Shown here piece after piece: positions 42,466 through 51,050 of a stretch of DNA of 55,340 bases; the stretch's first letter is position 1; every line of letters begins with the position of its first letter. The notes below the pieces were generated by a model. It was given only the letters and a program-made list of their open reading frames with translations. It did not search any database and was not told the DNA's origin. A program made the position numbers and the translations under genes. The stretch is from Desulfobacterales bacterium. Lineage in GTDB: Bacteria; Desulfobacterota; Desulfobulbia; Desulfobulbales; JAGXFP01. The stretch covers positions 1 through 55,340 of the forward strand of contig JAGXFP010000002.1 in the NCBI GenBank assembly GCA_024637225.1, read 5' to 3'.

Positions 42466-42756
42466 ATGACAGAGAAAGAAGCGTATCAAAAAAAAAGAAG
42501 TGCCCAGCGCCGCGAATGGCAGGCGAAAATCGAGGGGCTGAAAGCCAGGGCCGATAGGGTCGCCGCCGAGCAGCAAATCAAATTTTATAAAGAAATCGAG
42601 TCCCTGCGCAAGAAGCAGAAATATGCCATGAAAAAACTTGATGAACTCGAATCTGCCGGGGAAGTGACCTGGAAAGGGATCAAGTGGAAAGTTGAAATCG
42701 CCCGGAATGATCTGAAAACCGCGGTTGACCAGGCCCTGGTTAAATTCAAGCACTGA
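42466..42756 (+). CDS. Small coiled-coil protein (sll1863-like)
   Basis: 96-residue, highly charged, cysteine-free protein that should be almost fully helical: heptad-like runs from EKEAYQKKRSAQRREWQAKIEGLKARADR through KKQKYAMKKLDELESAGEVTWKGIKW (quoted in part: EWQAKIEGLKARAD, WKGIKWKVEIARND). It resembles small stress-related coiled-coil proteins of the sll1863 family, where a role is not established. The ATG at 42466 has AGAGG 9 nt upstream, better placed than for the TTG three codons earlier. No operon partner is evident. Confidence 0.7.
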   Translation: MTEKEAYQKKRSAQRREWQAKIEGLKARADRVAAEQQIKFYKEIESLRKKQKYAMKKLDELESAGEVTWKGIKWKVEIARNDLKTAVDQALVKFKH

Positions 42757-43382
42757 TTTTGCTGATGGCCCGCAAAAACTCCGATCTCCTGGGTCGCGGC
42801 GCATTTTAGCTTCTGGGGCATACCATATGTAACGCTCGGCCAGAAATACACCAATTCCGTTTTCGGGAAGCCGGGCATTTGTCCTGAAAAAGAGGATTCT
42901 GTCTCTTCGGGCAGGACTGAAAAGCCGTTTTTTATCTCTTTAAGCCGGGGTGAATTTCAAGAATCAGCTGCTGGTCGTTAATTTGCAGGCGCTGGTTAAA
43001 AAAAGTTTGCCGCTGATTTTCAGTATTCGCGCAAAGTCAAAAAACAAGTCATTGCGAGCGTAGCGAAGCAATCCAGAAACTCGTAACTACTTAAAAATAC
43101 TGGATTGCTTCGTCGCTCCGCTCCTCGCAAAGACGTGGCAAATCTGTTTTTGCGAACTCATCAACATTGACAAACCGCAAAAAGTCTCGGGATGGCGTCG
43201 CAAAAAAGCACCCAAAAAGGGCATGTCAATCCGATCTGCGGCAGTGGCATATAATTTGCTGATTTCAATTAATCACCTTATCCGACAATTCCGCCGCCAA
43301 TGCCGTTTCCCTTTTTTCCAGGCAGTCGGTTTGGCTTCCAGGGTGGACTATTGCAGATGACCTTCTTTAATCCGGAGGAAAT
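42757..43382. repeat. Gene-free 625-nt region with family-D copy 3 and family-B copy 3
   Basis: 43049-43133 is a well-preserved family-D palindrome (TCATTGCGAGCGTAGCGAAG ... GGATTGCTTCGTCGCTCCGC). 43191-43241 is a family-B repeat in reverse orientation: GATGGCGTCGCAAAAAAGCACCC, an AAAA loop, then GGGCATGTCAATCCGATC. The xdh operon promoter should lie in 43245-43365. A CCGGAGGAAAT Shine-Dalgarno directly precedes the small-subunit ATG. I found no Moco riboswitch match by eye. Confidence 0.65.
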
Positions 43383-44018
43383 ATGAGTAAAGACGACCAG
43401 GATAACAGACATTGTGAGGGATACACCCGGCGGGGATTCATCCAGTTTATCGGAGTCGGCGCCGGGGTGGTGGGCGCTTCCCTGATATCGCAACCTTTCA
43501 ACGGCCCGGTTCTTGCCAATGAAGACGATCAGGTTCTGCCGGCAGCATCCATGGTCAAGGTCCGGCTGAAGATCAACGGCAACCGCTACGAGGTGCTGGC
43601 GGAACCGCGCTGGTCTCTGCTTTATGTACTGCGTGAAATAATCGGCCAGACCGGCACCAAGCTTGGCTGCGACCGGGGGGAATGCGGAGCCTGCACGGTC
43701 CTGATCGATGATCTGCCGCGCTATGCCTGCCTGACTTTGGCCGTGGAGGTTGAAAACCGGGAAATTACCACGGTCGAAGGGTTGATGAATGGTGAGGAAC
43801 TCGGCCCGGTCCAGACCGCTTTCGCGGAAAATGACGCCTTTCAGTGCGGTTACTGTACACCCGGCCAGGTCATGGCGGTCGAAGGACTTCTTCGTAAAGT
43901 GGAGTCTCCTTCCGCCGACGAAATCCGGAGCGGCTGTTCCGGCAATCTCTGCCGCTGCGGAGCATACCAGAATATCTTTGCCGCCGCGGACCAGGCGGCC
44001 CGGCTGAAAAAATCCTAA
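43383..44018 (+). CDS. Molybdenum hydroxylase [2Fe-2S] small subunit with Tat signal
   Basis: Electron-transfer subunit of a xanthine dehydrogenase/aldehyde oxidase-type enzyme. The N-terminus carries a twin-arginine signal (TRRGFIQF at 15-22, then GVGAGVVGASLI), so the folded complex should be sent to the periplasm, as with E. coli PaoABC. After it come the plant-type [2Fe-2S] motif CDRGECGACTVLIDDLPRYAC near 99-119 and the second, alpha-helical [2Fe-2S] motif CGYCTPGQVM near 158 with CSGNLCRCGAYQNI near 190. It is 211 residues long and 12 nt upstream of the large subunit. It is the first gene of a five-gene operon. Confidence 0.93.
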   Translation: MSKDDQDNRHCEGYTRRGFIQFIGVGAGVVGASLISQPFNGPVLANEDDQVLPAASMVKVRLKINGNRYEVLAEPRWSLLYVLREIIGQTGTKLGCDRGECGACTVLIDDLPRYACLTLAVEVENREITTVEGLMNGEELGPVQTAFAENDAFQCGYCTPGQVMAVEGLLRKVESPSADEIRSGCSGNLCRCGAYQNIFAAADQAARLKKS

Positions 44019-44030
44019 GGGAGTGGAACC

Positions 44031-46355
44031 ATGACCACTAAAGACAAAATCTACTACCGAGAAGGCCTCCCGGTTCCCGAAACCCCGGATCCGGAAAACT
44101 CCCCGGAGTTCTGGCGGCAAACCGATGTCGTCGGTAAACCGCTGCCCAGGGTGGACGCCTATGAACGGGTCAGCGGCACGGCGGTTTATCCTTCCGACAT
44201 TCTACTGCCCAATATGATTTACGGGGCGATGCTTCGCTCTCCCCACCCCAATGCCAAAGTTAAAGGAATTGATACTTCCGCAGCCGAAAAAATGGACGGG
44301 GTCCGGGCCATTATCACCGGGCAATCCGCGGAGGCGAAGAACGTCAAATGGAAATACCGCGACCAGCAGGTCCCTCTCTTTGCTTCCCATTGCCGCTTCG
44401 AAGGGGAAGCGGTCGCCGCGGTTGCCGCGGATACCCGGTATCAGGCGGCGGACGCGGCCAGGGCCATCAAAGTTGATTACGAGATCCTCGATTTTGCCGT
44501 CGATTATGAGCATGCCCTTGATGCCTCCGCCGCCAAGGTCGGCGGCAAAGGTAATCTTCTCAATGAAGAAAGATATGGCCGCGGGGATCTGGACAAGGGT
44601 TTCGCCGAGGCGGACGTGGTTCTGGAAGAGACTTATCGTACCCCGTGCGAACTGCACACCCCCATGGAACCGCACGGCTGTGTGGCCAACTGGGAGAGGG
44701 ACCGGCTCACGGTCTGGGAGTCAAGCCAGGGTGTATACGCAGTCCAGTCGCGAATTGCCGAAGCCCTCGATCTGCCCCTGTCCAAAGTCCGGGCTGTTGG
44801 CCACTACATGGGCGGCGGTTTCGGCTCTAAACTCTGGCCGGGTAAATACACGGTGCTCTGCTGCCTGCTGGCCAAAAAAACGGCCAGACCGGTAAAAATG
44901 ATGCTCTCCCGGGAAGAGACCTATCTCTGTGTGGGGAACCGCCCGGCCAGTACCATGCGCATCAAGGCCGGCGTAAAAAAAGACGGCACCCTGACCGCCC
45001 TGGAATTTGACTGCAGCGGCCCCAGCGGTGCCTACCCGGCCGGAGGCGTGCAGTTGGTGGACTGGCTGGTCCGCGATCTATACCGGTGCGCCAATGTCCG
45101 GACCAGTTCAAAAGATATCCTGATTAACGCCGGCCCGGCCCGGCCTTTCCGGGCGCCGGGCCATCCCCAGGGAGCCTGGGCCCTTGAGCAGATGGTCGAT
45201 GCCCTCGCCGAAAAAATAGATATGGATCCGGTGGCGCTGCGTCTGAAAAACATTCCACTTGAAAGCCAGGCAAGGGAAGGCGCTCCGCCTTATACAACCA
45301 CGGGGCTAAGGCAGTGTCTTGAGCGCGGCGCCGAACAATTCGACTGGCGGGAGTCAATCAAAAGAATCAACGGTCATAACGGCCGGGACAATCATCTGAA
45401 GCGCGGCATCGGCGTAGGCGCCTGTCTCTGGATTGCCGGCGATGGCGGGCCGCCCTCCACGGTGATCATCAAGCTTTACAAGGACGGCTCGGTCAATCTC
45501 AACATGGGGGCGAGCGATATCGGCACCGGCACTAAAACGGTGATGGCCCAGGTGGCGGCCGAGGAGCTGGGCGTCCATCCTTCGGTTATTCAGATCGAAC
45601 ACGCGGATACCGCTACCACCCAGTTCGCCACCCCGAGCGGCGGCAGCAAAACCGTGCCAACCGAAGCGCCCACCGTTCGAAATGCCGCGATCTCCCTCAA
45701 GCAGGCTTTGATCACCATGGCCGCCGAAGATCTTAAGGTTGACAGGGACGAACTGAATTATATCGGCGATGAGATTGTCTGGAGCGGGGATGATTCCAAA
45801 AAAATCAGGATCACCGAGCTTTCAACCCTCCAGAAAAGGGGGGAGGTGATCGGAGTGGGGTATCGCGGCCCGAATCCGGAAGACAAGGTGGTCAATCCCT
45901 TTGCCGCGCAATTCTGCGAACTGGAAGTCAATACTCTGTCCGGAGAAATCCGGATTCTCCGTTTTCTGGGCGCCCATGACAGCGGCCGGGTCCTGAACCG
46001 GCTGACCTTCGACAATCAGGTTTATGGCGGGATCGTCATGGGCGTTGGCCTGGGGCTCACGGAAAACCGTCAGCTCGATGAAAACCAGACCGGCAAGTTA
46101 TGCAACAGGAACTGGCATGATTACAAACTGCCGACCGCCCTCGACGTGCCCTTGGTCATGAGCAGCCTGCCGATAGAGCTTGACGATCCTGAAAGCAATA
46201 ATACAGGCGCCAAGGGGCTTGGCGAACCGGTGACGATTCCCACCGCCGCCGCGATTGCCAATGCCCTCTATATGGCAACCGGGGTTCGCTTTACCAGGGC
46301 GCCGGTCACACCCATGGCGGTTATCCGCGAACTCTCAAAGAAAGAAAAGGGGTAA
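44031..46355 (+). CDS. Molybdenum hydroxylase large (molybdopterin-binding) subunit
   Basis: Catalytic subunit (774 residues) carrying the molybdenum cofactor and hydroxylating an aldehyde, purine or N-heterocycle. It has the a/b hammerhead domain first (LPRVDAYERVSGTAVYPSDI ... MLRSPHPNAKV), then Moco-binding regions GHYMGGGFGSKLWPGKY near 260-276, RAPGHPQGAWALEQMVDALA near 371-390, GASDIGTGTKTVMAQVAAEELG near 490-511, and the C-terminal KGLGEPVTIPTAAAIANAL whose Glu is the expected catalytic base. No signal peptide: it would be co-exported with the Tat-bearing small subunit. Substrate is not predictable. The stop lies 4 nt before the FAD-subunit ATG. Confidence 0.93.
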   Translation: MTTKDKIYYREGLPVPETPDPENSPEFWRQTDVVGKPLPRVDAYERVSGTAVYPSDILLPNMIYGAMLRSPHPNAKVKGIDTSAAEKMDGVRAIITGQSAEAKNVKWKYRDQQVPLFASHCRFEGEAVAAVAADTRYQAADAARAIKVDYEILDFAVDYEHALDASAAKVGGKGNLLNEERYGRGDLDKGFAEADVVLEETYRTPCELHTPMEPHGCVANWERDRLTVWESSQGVYAVQSRIAEALDLPLSKVRAVGHYMGGGFGSKLWPGKYTVLCCLLAKKTARPVKMMLSREETYLCVGNRPASTMRIKAGVKKDGTLTALEFDCSGPSGAYPAGGVQLVDWLVRDLYRCANVRTSSKDILINAGPARPFRAPGHPQGAWALEQMVDALAEKIDMDPVALRLKNIPLESQAREGAPPYTTTGLRQCLERGAEQFDWRESIKRINGHNGRDNHLKRGIGVGACLWIAGDGGPPSTVIIKLYKDGSVNLNMGASDIGTGTKTVMAQVAAEELGVHPSVIQIEHADTATTQFATPSGGSKTVPTEAPTVRNAAISLKQALITMAAEDLKVDRDELNYIGDEIVWSGDDSKKIRITELSTLQKRGEVIGVGYRGPNPEDKVVNPFAAQFCELEVNTLSGEIRILRFLGAHDSGRVLNRLTFDNQVYGGIVMGVGLGLTENRQLDENQTGKLCNRNWHDYKLPTALDVPLVMSSLPIELDDPESNNTGAKGLGEPVTIPTAAAIANALYMATGVRFTRAPVTPMAVIRELSKKEKG

Positions 46356-46359
46356 GATC

Positions 46360-47349
46360 ATGTTGCCGAAATTCTCCTATGTGCGGCCCGACAAGCTTGC
46401 CCAGGCCGTAAAACACCTCGAAACGGATAAGGCCGTGATCCATGCGGGCGGTACCGATCTCCTGGGATGTCTGCGCGAAAGGATCATGGACGGCGATCTG
46501 CTGGTCAGCCTCGGCGGCCTGAAGGGTCTCGCCGGGATCAAGGAAACCGCCGACGGCGGTCTGAGCATCGGCGCTCTGACCACGATTACCGAAGTCAGTG
46601 AAAACCGGTTGGTCAGGGATAAATATCCGGGTCTGGCCCAGGGAGCGGCCGAGGTTGCCAGCCCCCAGTTGCGCAACCAGGGTACTCTGGGCGGTAATCT
46701 CTGTCAGAAACCGCGCTGCTGGTACTTTCGCGGCGAATTCCACTGCCTGCGCAAAGGAGGCGGTCTCTGCTTTGCGATCAAGGGGGAGAATCAGTTCCAT
46801 GCCATTTTCGGCCATGACAAGATCTGCGCCATAACTCACCCGTCCGATACGGCTCCGGTCCTGGTCGCCCTTAACGCTTCGGTAGACGTGGTCGGACCGG
46901 CCGTCAATAGAAGCATAGCGGTTGAGGATCTGCATGTTCCCCCGGCTGAAGATGTGCGGGCCGAAACCGTTCTCAAGCGGGGTGAAATCATCACCCGGAT
47001 TACCATTCCTGCCCCTGCCCCCAATCTTTACTCTTCTTATCGCAAAATCAGAGCCCGCCGCTCCTGGGACTTTGCCCTTGCTGGAGCGGCCCTGGCCTTT
47101 GCCATGGATGGCGACCGGGTATCCCGGGCCAACGTCGTACTCTCCGGCGCGGCTCCGGTGCCTTGGCGCAGCACCGCTATGGAAGAGGTCCTGAGCGGCA
47201 GCACCCTGACTGCCGAGACCATCTTCAGGGCGGCCCGGGCGGCGGTGGCCGAAGCCAGGCCGCTGGCCGGCAACCAGTACAAGGTCGAGATGTTCCGGGG
47301 CATGCTGGAAGAAGAATTGCGTAAAGTCGGAAAGGGTGGGGAGGTATGA
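46360..47349 (+). CDS. Molybdenum hydroxylase FAD subunit with probable extra [4Fe-4S] cluster
   Basis: FAD-binding middle subunit of 329 residues. FAD-site motifs are HAGGTDLLGCLRE near 28-40 and ASPQLRNQGTLGGNLCQKPRCWYFR near 101-125. The loop NLCQKPRCWYFRGEFHCLRKGGGLC contributes four or five cysteines where ordinary subunits have none, as in PaoB and the beta subunit of 4-hydroxybenzoyl-CoA reductase, which bind [4Fe-4S]. An extra cluster is therefore likely. The ATG at 46360 is 4 nt after the large-subunit stop; the longer frame beginning at 46255 lies inside that gene. The stop overlaps xdhC by four bases. Confidence 0.92.
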   Translation: MLPKFSYVRPDKLAQAVKHLETDKAVIHAGGTDLLGCLRERIMDGDLLVSLGGLKGLAGIKETADGGLSIGALTTITEVSENRLVRDKYPGLAQGAAEVASPQLRNQGTLGGNLCQKPRCWYFRGEFHCLRKGGGLCFAIKGENQFHAIFGHDKICAITHPSDTAPVLVALNASVDVVGPAVNRSIAVEDLHVPPAEDVRAETVLKRGEIITRITIPAPAPNLYSSYRKIRARRSWDFALAGAALAFAMDGDRVSRANVVLSGAAPVPWRSTAMEEVLSGSTLTAETIFRAARAAVAEARPLAGNQYKVEMFRGMLEEELRKVGKGGEV

Positions 47350-48215
47350 GCAGGGAATCGGTCGGGGGGGAGCGGGTTTACACGGAACTTGCGTTAAGGC
47401 AAGAGCGCCGGGAGCCGTGCGCCCTGGTCCTCCTCGTGGAAAGCCGGGGTTCGGTGCCGGCTAAAACCGGCGCCAAAATGCTGGTTTCCGGGAGCGGCGA
47501 GATTATCGGGACCATCGGCGGCGGCACCATGGAAAAAGACGCCATCGAGCGCGCCCTGCAGGCCATGGCTACCGGCAAACCCGAAACCATGCAAATTGAC
47601 CTGTCGGCGGCCCCGACCTACGTCTGCGGCGGCAGCGCCACCCTTTATATAGAACCGGTGCTGCCTTCCTGCGGCCTGATTATTGCCGGAGCCGGGCATG
47701 TGGGCCAGACCTTATGCAAGGTGGCGGCTTATGCCGGTTTTTCGGTCACGGTTGTCGATGATCGGGACGAATTCGTCGATCCGGCCATTCTTCCCGATGC
47801 CGACCGGGTTCTGGCCACTGATTTCGCCACCATGTTCAAACGTCTGGAGGTTAATTCCTCCACCTATATCGTCTGTGCCACCAGGGGCCACACCCATGAT
47901 TACACGGTGGTCCGGGATGCGCTTGCCACCGCGGCGCCTTATGTAGGTCTGGTCGGCAGCCGCAGCAAACGGAGCGGTTTTCTGAAGCGGTTGGAGGATG
48001 AAGACGGCTTCAGCCGGAAGGAGTTGACCAGGCTGTACACTCCGGTCGGACTCAATATCGGCGCGGTTTCCCCCTCTGAAATAGCAGTCAGCATCACAGC
48101 TGAACTTATTCGGGTAAGGAGCAATAACGGCCATGAAAACGGCTATGATTCTGCTCGCGGCTGGGGCATCCCGGCGGATGGGCGCCATAAAACAACTGCT
48201 GCCGATCCGGGGTGA
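47346..48215 (+). CDS. XdhC/CoxI-family molybdenum cofactor insertion protein
   Basis: Maturation factor that binds the molybdenum cofactor and helps insert its terminal sulfur ligand before the apo-enzyme is loaded; cytoplasmic and not part of the mature enzyme. The 289 residues have the XdhC N-terminal domain (VESRGSVPAKTGAKMLVSGSGEIIGTIGGGTME near 31-62), a linker, and a C-terminal Rossmann domain with LIIAGAGHVGQTLCKVAAYAGF near 111-132, VVDDRDEFV and GLVGSRSKRS near 199. The last 25 or so residues run past the usual family end into the start of mocA, overlapping it by 83 nt. It is coupled to the FAD-subunit gene by an ATGA overlap. Confidence 0.9.
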   Translation: MSRESVGGERVYTELALRQERREPCALVLLVESRGSVPAKTGAKMLVSGSGEIIGTIGGGTMEKDAIERALQAMATGKPETMQIDLSAAPTYVCGGSATLYIEPVLPSCGLIIAGAGHVGQTLCKVAAYAGFSVTVVDDRDEFVDPAILPDADRVLATDFATMFKRLEVNSSTYIVCATRGHTHDYTVVRDALATAAPYVGLVGSRSKRSGFLKRLEDEDGFSRKELTRLYTPVGLNIGAVSPSEIAVSITAELIRVRSNNGHENGYDSARGWGIPADGRHKTTAADPG

Positions 48216-48741
48216 ACCGAGCCTGGTTTTCTGCCTCAGGCGCATCCTGAAGGCTTCCTTTGCCCAGGTAGTGGTGGTGGTCGGACATCATCGCAACCTT
48301 ATCCTGCCTGTCCTGCGGGATCTGCCGGTAGCGATCGCGGTAAATCCCGAACCTGACAGCCAGATGGCCGATTCGATCCGGATTGGCCTCGGTACCCTGA
48401 GATCCGACATTTCCGGAGTTATGATCGGCCTGGCCGATCACCCCCTTATTTTATCCTCAACCTATAAACTGCTGCGCATACAGCACGAGCAGCAAACCGA
48501 CAGAATTTTCCTGCCGACCTACCTGCGGCGCGGCGGCCATCCCCCCCTGTTCCCGGCAGCCCTGCTGGGCGCCGGTAAAAAAGCAAAACCCCTGAAGGAA
48601 ATTATCGCCGCAAATCTGGACAAAGTGGAGCGGGTGCCCCTTGCCGACCCCGGAATCTTCAATGATATGGATTACCCCGCCGATTACCACAGGTTGCTTT
48701 CCCTGGCCGCGGCGGAGCGGAACGAAGATGGGGGCGGCTGA
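48133..48741 (+). CDS. mocA: Molybdenum cofactor cytidylyltransferase (MocA-like)
   Basis: Nucleotidyltransferase that joins CMP to the molybdopterin cofactor to give MCD, the form used by xanthine dehydrogenase-type enzymes. The 202-residue product begins with the signature LLAAGASRRMGAIKQLLPIRGEPSL at 7-31 and has VVVVGHHR near 51-58, ADSIRIGLGTL near 78-88 and IGLADHPLIL near 97-106, then the GGHPPLFPA stretch near 136. AAGGAG lies 11 nt before the ATG, inside the end of xdhC. Its place in the operon fits a dedicated cofactor supply for the large subunit. Functional assignment is from family and context. Confidence 0.88.
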   Translation: MKTAMILLAAGASRRMGAIKQLLPIRGEPSLVFCLRRILKASFAQVVVVVGHHRNLILPVLRDLPVAIAVNPEPDSQMADSIRIGLGTLRSDISGVMIGLADHPLILSSTYKLLRIQHEQQTDRIFLPTYLRRGGHPPLFPAALLGAGKKAKPLKEIIAANLDKVERVPLADPGIFNDMDYPADYHRLLSLAAAERNEDGGG

Positions 48742-48838
48742 AGCAGAATTGTCCCCCTCGGACCTGGAAAAATTAATTGCGAAAAACAAGATAGGGAATG
48801 ACTCCAACAATAAATTAAAGAGCTGCAGGAGTGTATTG

Positions 48839-49195
48839 ATGAAACGTGATAAAACCTGGTCTTTTGTTGGTTGCGGCCTGCTTACACTCGCCTTGATCCT
48901 GTCCCTGCCAGCCTTCGCCCTCGCTCTGGATCATGACAAACAGTCCCACGTAGTAGCCGGAGCCGCTATCGGATATTTCGGCACCATGTCGGGGGGCAGC
49001 AAAACAGGGGCCCTTCTCGGTTGCGGAGCAGGAGCGGCCAAGGAGCTTTATGATTCAACCAGCAATGGCACAGTAGAATTTGCCGATTTCGCCGCCAGTT
49101 GCGGTATGGGCTTTTTAATGTCGGTCGGGGTTGACTGGTTGTTTTTTGATGTAATCGAGACGGAGCCTATTCTAGGGTTTCGGTTCAGTTTTTAA
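48839..49195 (+). CDS. Small exported or membrane protein, YfiM/DUF2279-like
   Basis: 118 residues. I choose the ATG at 48839 because it has AGGAG 8 nt upstream and gives a signal peptide or first membrane segment (WSFVGCGLLTLALILSLPAFALA). The mature part has DHDKQSHVVAGAAIGYFG near 32-49 and the pattern GCGAGAAKELYDS near 61-73, followed by a second hydrophobic stretch. The D.DK..H..AG pattern resembles the YfiM/DUF2279 lipoprotein family, but no lipobox is visible. Function unknown. It is 97 nt downstream of mocA and may be in the same transcript without belonging to the pathway. Confidence 0.7.
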   Translation: MKRDKTWSFVGCGLLTLALILSLPAFALALDHDKQSHVVAGAAIGYFGTMSGGSKTGALLGCGAGAAKELYDSTSNGTVEFADFAASCGMGFLMSVGVDWLFFDVIETEPILGFRFSF

Positions 49196-49204
49196 AAGCA
49201 AAGG

Positions 49205-49430
49205 GGGAAAGCACGCGCTCAAAATTGTGCTTCTTGTTTGATGGATAACTATGTCCATCTACTCACTGTACCGTGTGCGGAAACAGCCTTGGCGCACGGC
49301 ATCGGCTTGACCAATCAGGTTTACACTCAATATCTCAATCGCAAGTTGAGCCAGTCCGGGAGAATCTCACAGGCCAGAAGGGCATGGCCGAGCGGTTCTC
49401 TTGTCTCTCCAAGCCATCCAGCCGGATCCG
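49205..49430 (+). pseudogene. Remnant of an IS200-like (Y1/RAYT-type) transposase
   Basis: The plus strand reads SCLMDNYVHLLTVPCAE and VYTQYLNRKLSQSGRI at about 49230-49370, matching the HUH-region CLMPNHVHLL and the YVQYFNR...GRLWQ motif of REP-associated Y1 transposases. The family HxH is reduced to YVH, the catalytic tyrosine region is missing, and the sequence then degenerates into an apparent insertion before a possible ERFSC trace. The frame has no start or complete domain. It is a decayed fragment that shows past mobile activity near the msrA region. Confidence 0.6.
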
Positions 49431-49484
49431 AGCGGATCGAAAAGGCGCGATCGGCCGATAACCAGGAGAATGGGACGGGGCCAA

Positions 49485-49742
49485 TCAGAAAATAATCACC
49501 CCCATAATTCCCAGGACCGCGATGCCGATATCGAGAATTCCGAGAATTATCGAGATGATGCTGATCAGTCCGCCGCCCACTTTCGGGGATGCGGCGATCA
49601 CCACCCCGACGATGCCAAGGACCACCGCCAACAGGGCTGTGAAAATTCCCCAGAATGGATTGGCGGTGAAGGTCAGGAGGAAACTGCCCACGGCCGAGAT
49701 GATGGCCAATGTCGCGACGGTGCCGGCTTTCTGGTCTGCCAT
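49485..49742 (-). CDS. Small membrane protein, unknown function
   Basis: 85 residues, mostly hydrophobic: three segments (about 8-28, 30-50 and 58-82) separated by short loops, with the glycine-rich stretch ASPKVGGGLISIISIILG near 52-69. It was not recognised. AAAGGAGCTTACA precedes the ATG (AGGAG 7 nt upstream), which supports a translated gene. The convergent fragment of an old transposase lies on its 3' side. No partner is adjacent. Confidence 0.65.
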   Translation of the reverse strand: MADQKAGTVATLAIISAVGSFLLTFTANPFWGIFTALLAVVLGIVGVVIAASPKVGGGLISIISIILGILDIGIAVLGIMGVIIF

Positions 49743-50166
49743 TGTAAGCTCCTTTCGAATGAACTTTACGTAAAGATAATCTATTGAAGCCCATCGGCTC
49801 CTATGTTTTTAATTTGCAATACTCGTGCCTTTCATTACTTCAGGACGCTACAGACTCTACCCCCGAATACCGCATTCCCCGAATACCGCACCGGGCGGCC
49901 ATTCAGCTCTGAAAGGGCTTTATAAATAAGTTGGAATTCCGGCTGAAACGGGCACAAAAACCAAAGAGGGTAGGGTGGCCATCAAAGAAAACTGGGGAGT
50001 GTCCAGAATTTCCTTGCGACTCAACGGGCCCATACCATGCGCCGTCCGGCAACCTTCCTTTTTTTAAGTCGTGGAGCAATATTTGACATATTCAAACGCA
50101 GACTTATACATTTAATGTAGGCTGTCCAGTTTAGTGACTGATATTACGGTAACAGGGAGATATGAA
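49743..50166. other. 420-nt intergenic region with a short direct repeat
   Basis: It holds the promoters of the small membrane gene and of the msrA gene. A CCCCGAATACCGCA unit occurs twice in a row at 49861-49890. The last 20 nt contain the Shine-Dalgarno for msrA (GGGAG, 8 nt before ATG). No gene or other known element was recognised. Confidence 0.4.
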
Positions 50167-50854
50167 ATGACAAGCGCGGCAATTCCCCCGTTCGACCGGC
50201 AGGTGCCGGAAAGATTCGAGCTTGCAACTTTCGCCCTGGGATGATTCTGGGGACCTGACTCCCGGTTCGGGAGTATATCGGGGGGTATCCGCACTCGGGT
50301 CGGATACGCCGGCGGTGGCAAAGAGAACCCCACCTATCACGACCTGGGGGACCATTCCGAAAAGGTCCAGATCGATTTCGATACGCGGCTGATCGCCATG
50401 AGGAACTGCTGGATATCTTCTGGCAGAGCCATAATCCGACCAGCCCCGCCTGGTCGACCCAGTACAAGCCGCGGTTTTCTGCCATAACGACGCCCAGAAA
50501 GAGCCGGCCCTTGTAAGCAGGCAACGGCTAGAAGAGCATTTGAACCGGAAGATCCTTACCGAGATCATCCCCTATACCGGCTTCTACCGGGCCGAGGATT
50601 ATCATCAGAAGTACAAACTGTGTCACGCGCCGGAGTTGATGGCGGAATTCAAGAAAATGTATCCCAATTATGAAGATTTCGTCGATTCGACCGCCGCCGC
50701 CAGGGTAAACGGCTACCTGTACGGTTATGGCTCTCTGGAGAATCTGCAAGCCGAAGTGAATGCTTTTGGATTGTCCGTCTCCGCCAGGGAGAGGCTTTTG
50801 GATCTGGTACAGAAAAGGGATCAGCGAATGAGGGAGTTTTCCGGGGTATCGTGA
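50167..50854 (+). pseudogene. msrA: Peptide-methionine (S)-S-oxide reductase with TGA at the catalytic position (probable selenoprotein), frameshifted
   Basis: Would reduce methionine-S-sulfoxide in oxidised proteins. Reading from the ATG at 50167 (GGGAG 8 nt upstream), the frame gives FELATFALG, then TGA at 50242-50244 (residue 26), then FWGPDSRFG: the family motif is GCFWG, so TGA replaces exactly the catalytic Cys codon. Sequence continues RVGYAGGGKENPTYHDLGDHSEKVQIDFDTR. One base is missing at about 50397 (expected ISYEELLD) and one at about 50472 (expected KPAVF); with both restored the protein runs to TGA at 50852, about 229 residues, ending with FYRAEDYHQKY and STAAARVNGYLYGYG as in intact MsrA. 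A SECIS-like hairpin follows the TGA. Either a selenocysteine MsrA with sequence errors, or a recently decayed one. Confidence 0.85.
50258..50274 (+). promoter_or_regulatory. Candidate bacterial SECIS element
   Basis: The 17-nt sequence ACTCCCGGTTCGGGAGT starts 13 nt after the TGA and forms a perfect stem of six or seven pairs with a GGUUC or GUU apical loop. In E. coli fdhF the minimal element is also a 17-nt stem-loop, 11 nt after UGA, with a G early in the loop. The loop lies about 20 nt from the UGA, within the range used for bacterial SECIS models. The codons it covers fit the protein (DSRFGS). Confidence 0.65.
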
Positions 50855-51050
50855 GAAAATCAGGGAGAAACACTCCCCATATTCCCAAGAAATAGGAAGT
50901 GCCTCTAGTTGTTCCAACCTGATCTTTCTGCCGGGCGGCTTAAGGAGTCGTTGTTTAAATGTTCAACCAATTGGTTAGACAATTTTTATTGTTTGGTATA
51001 TTTGTGAATTTTTATCTTTTCCTTAGAAGGGTCATTAATGTCAAAATGGG

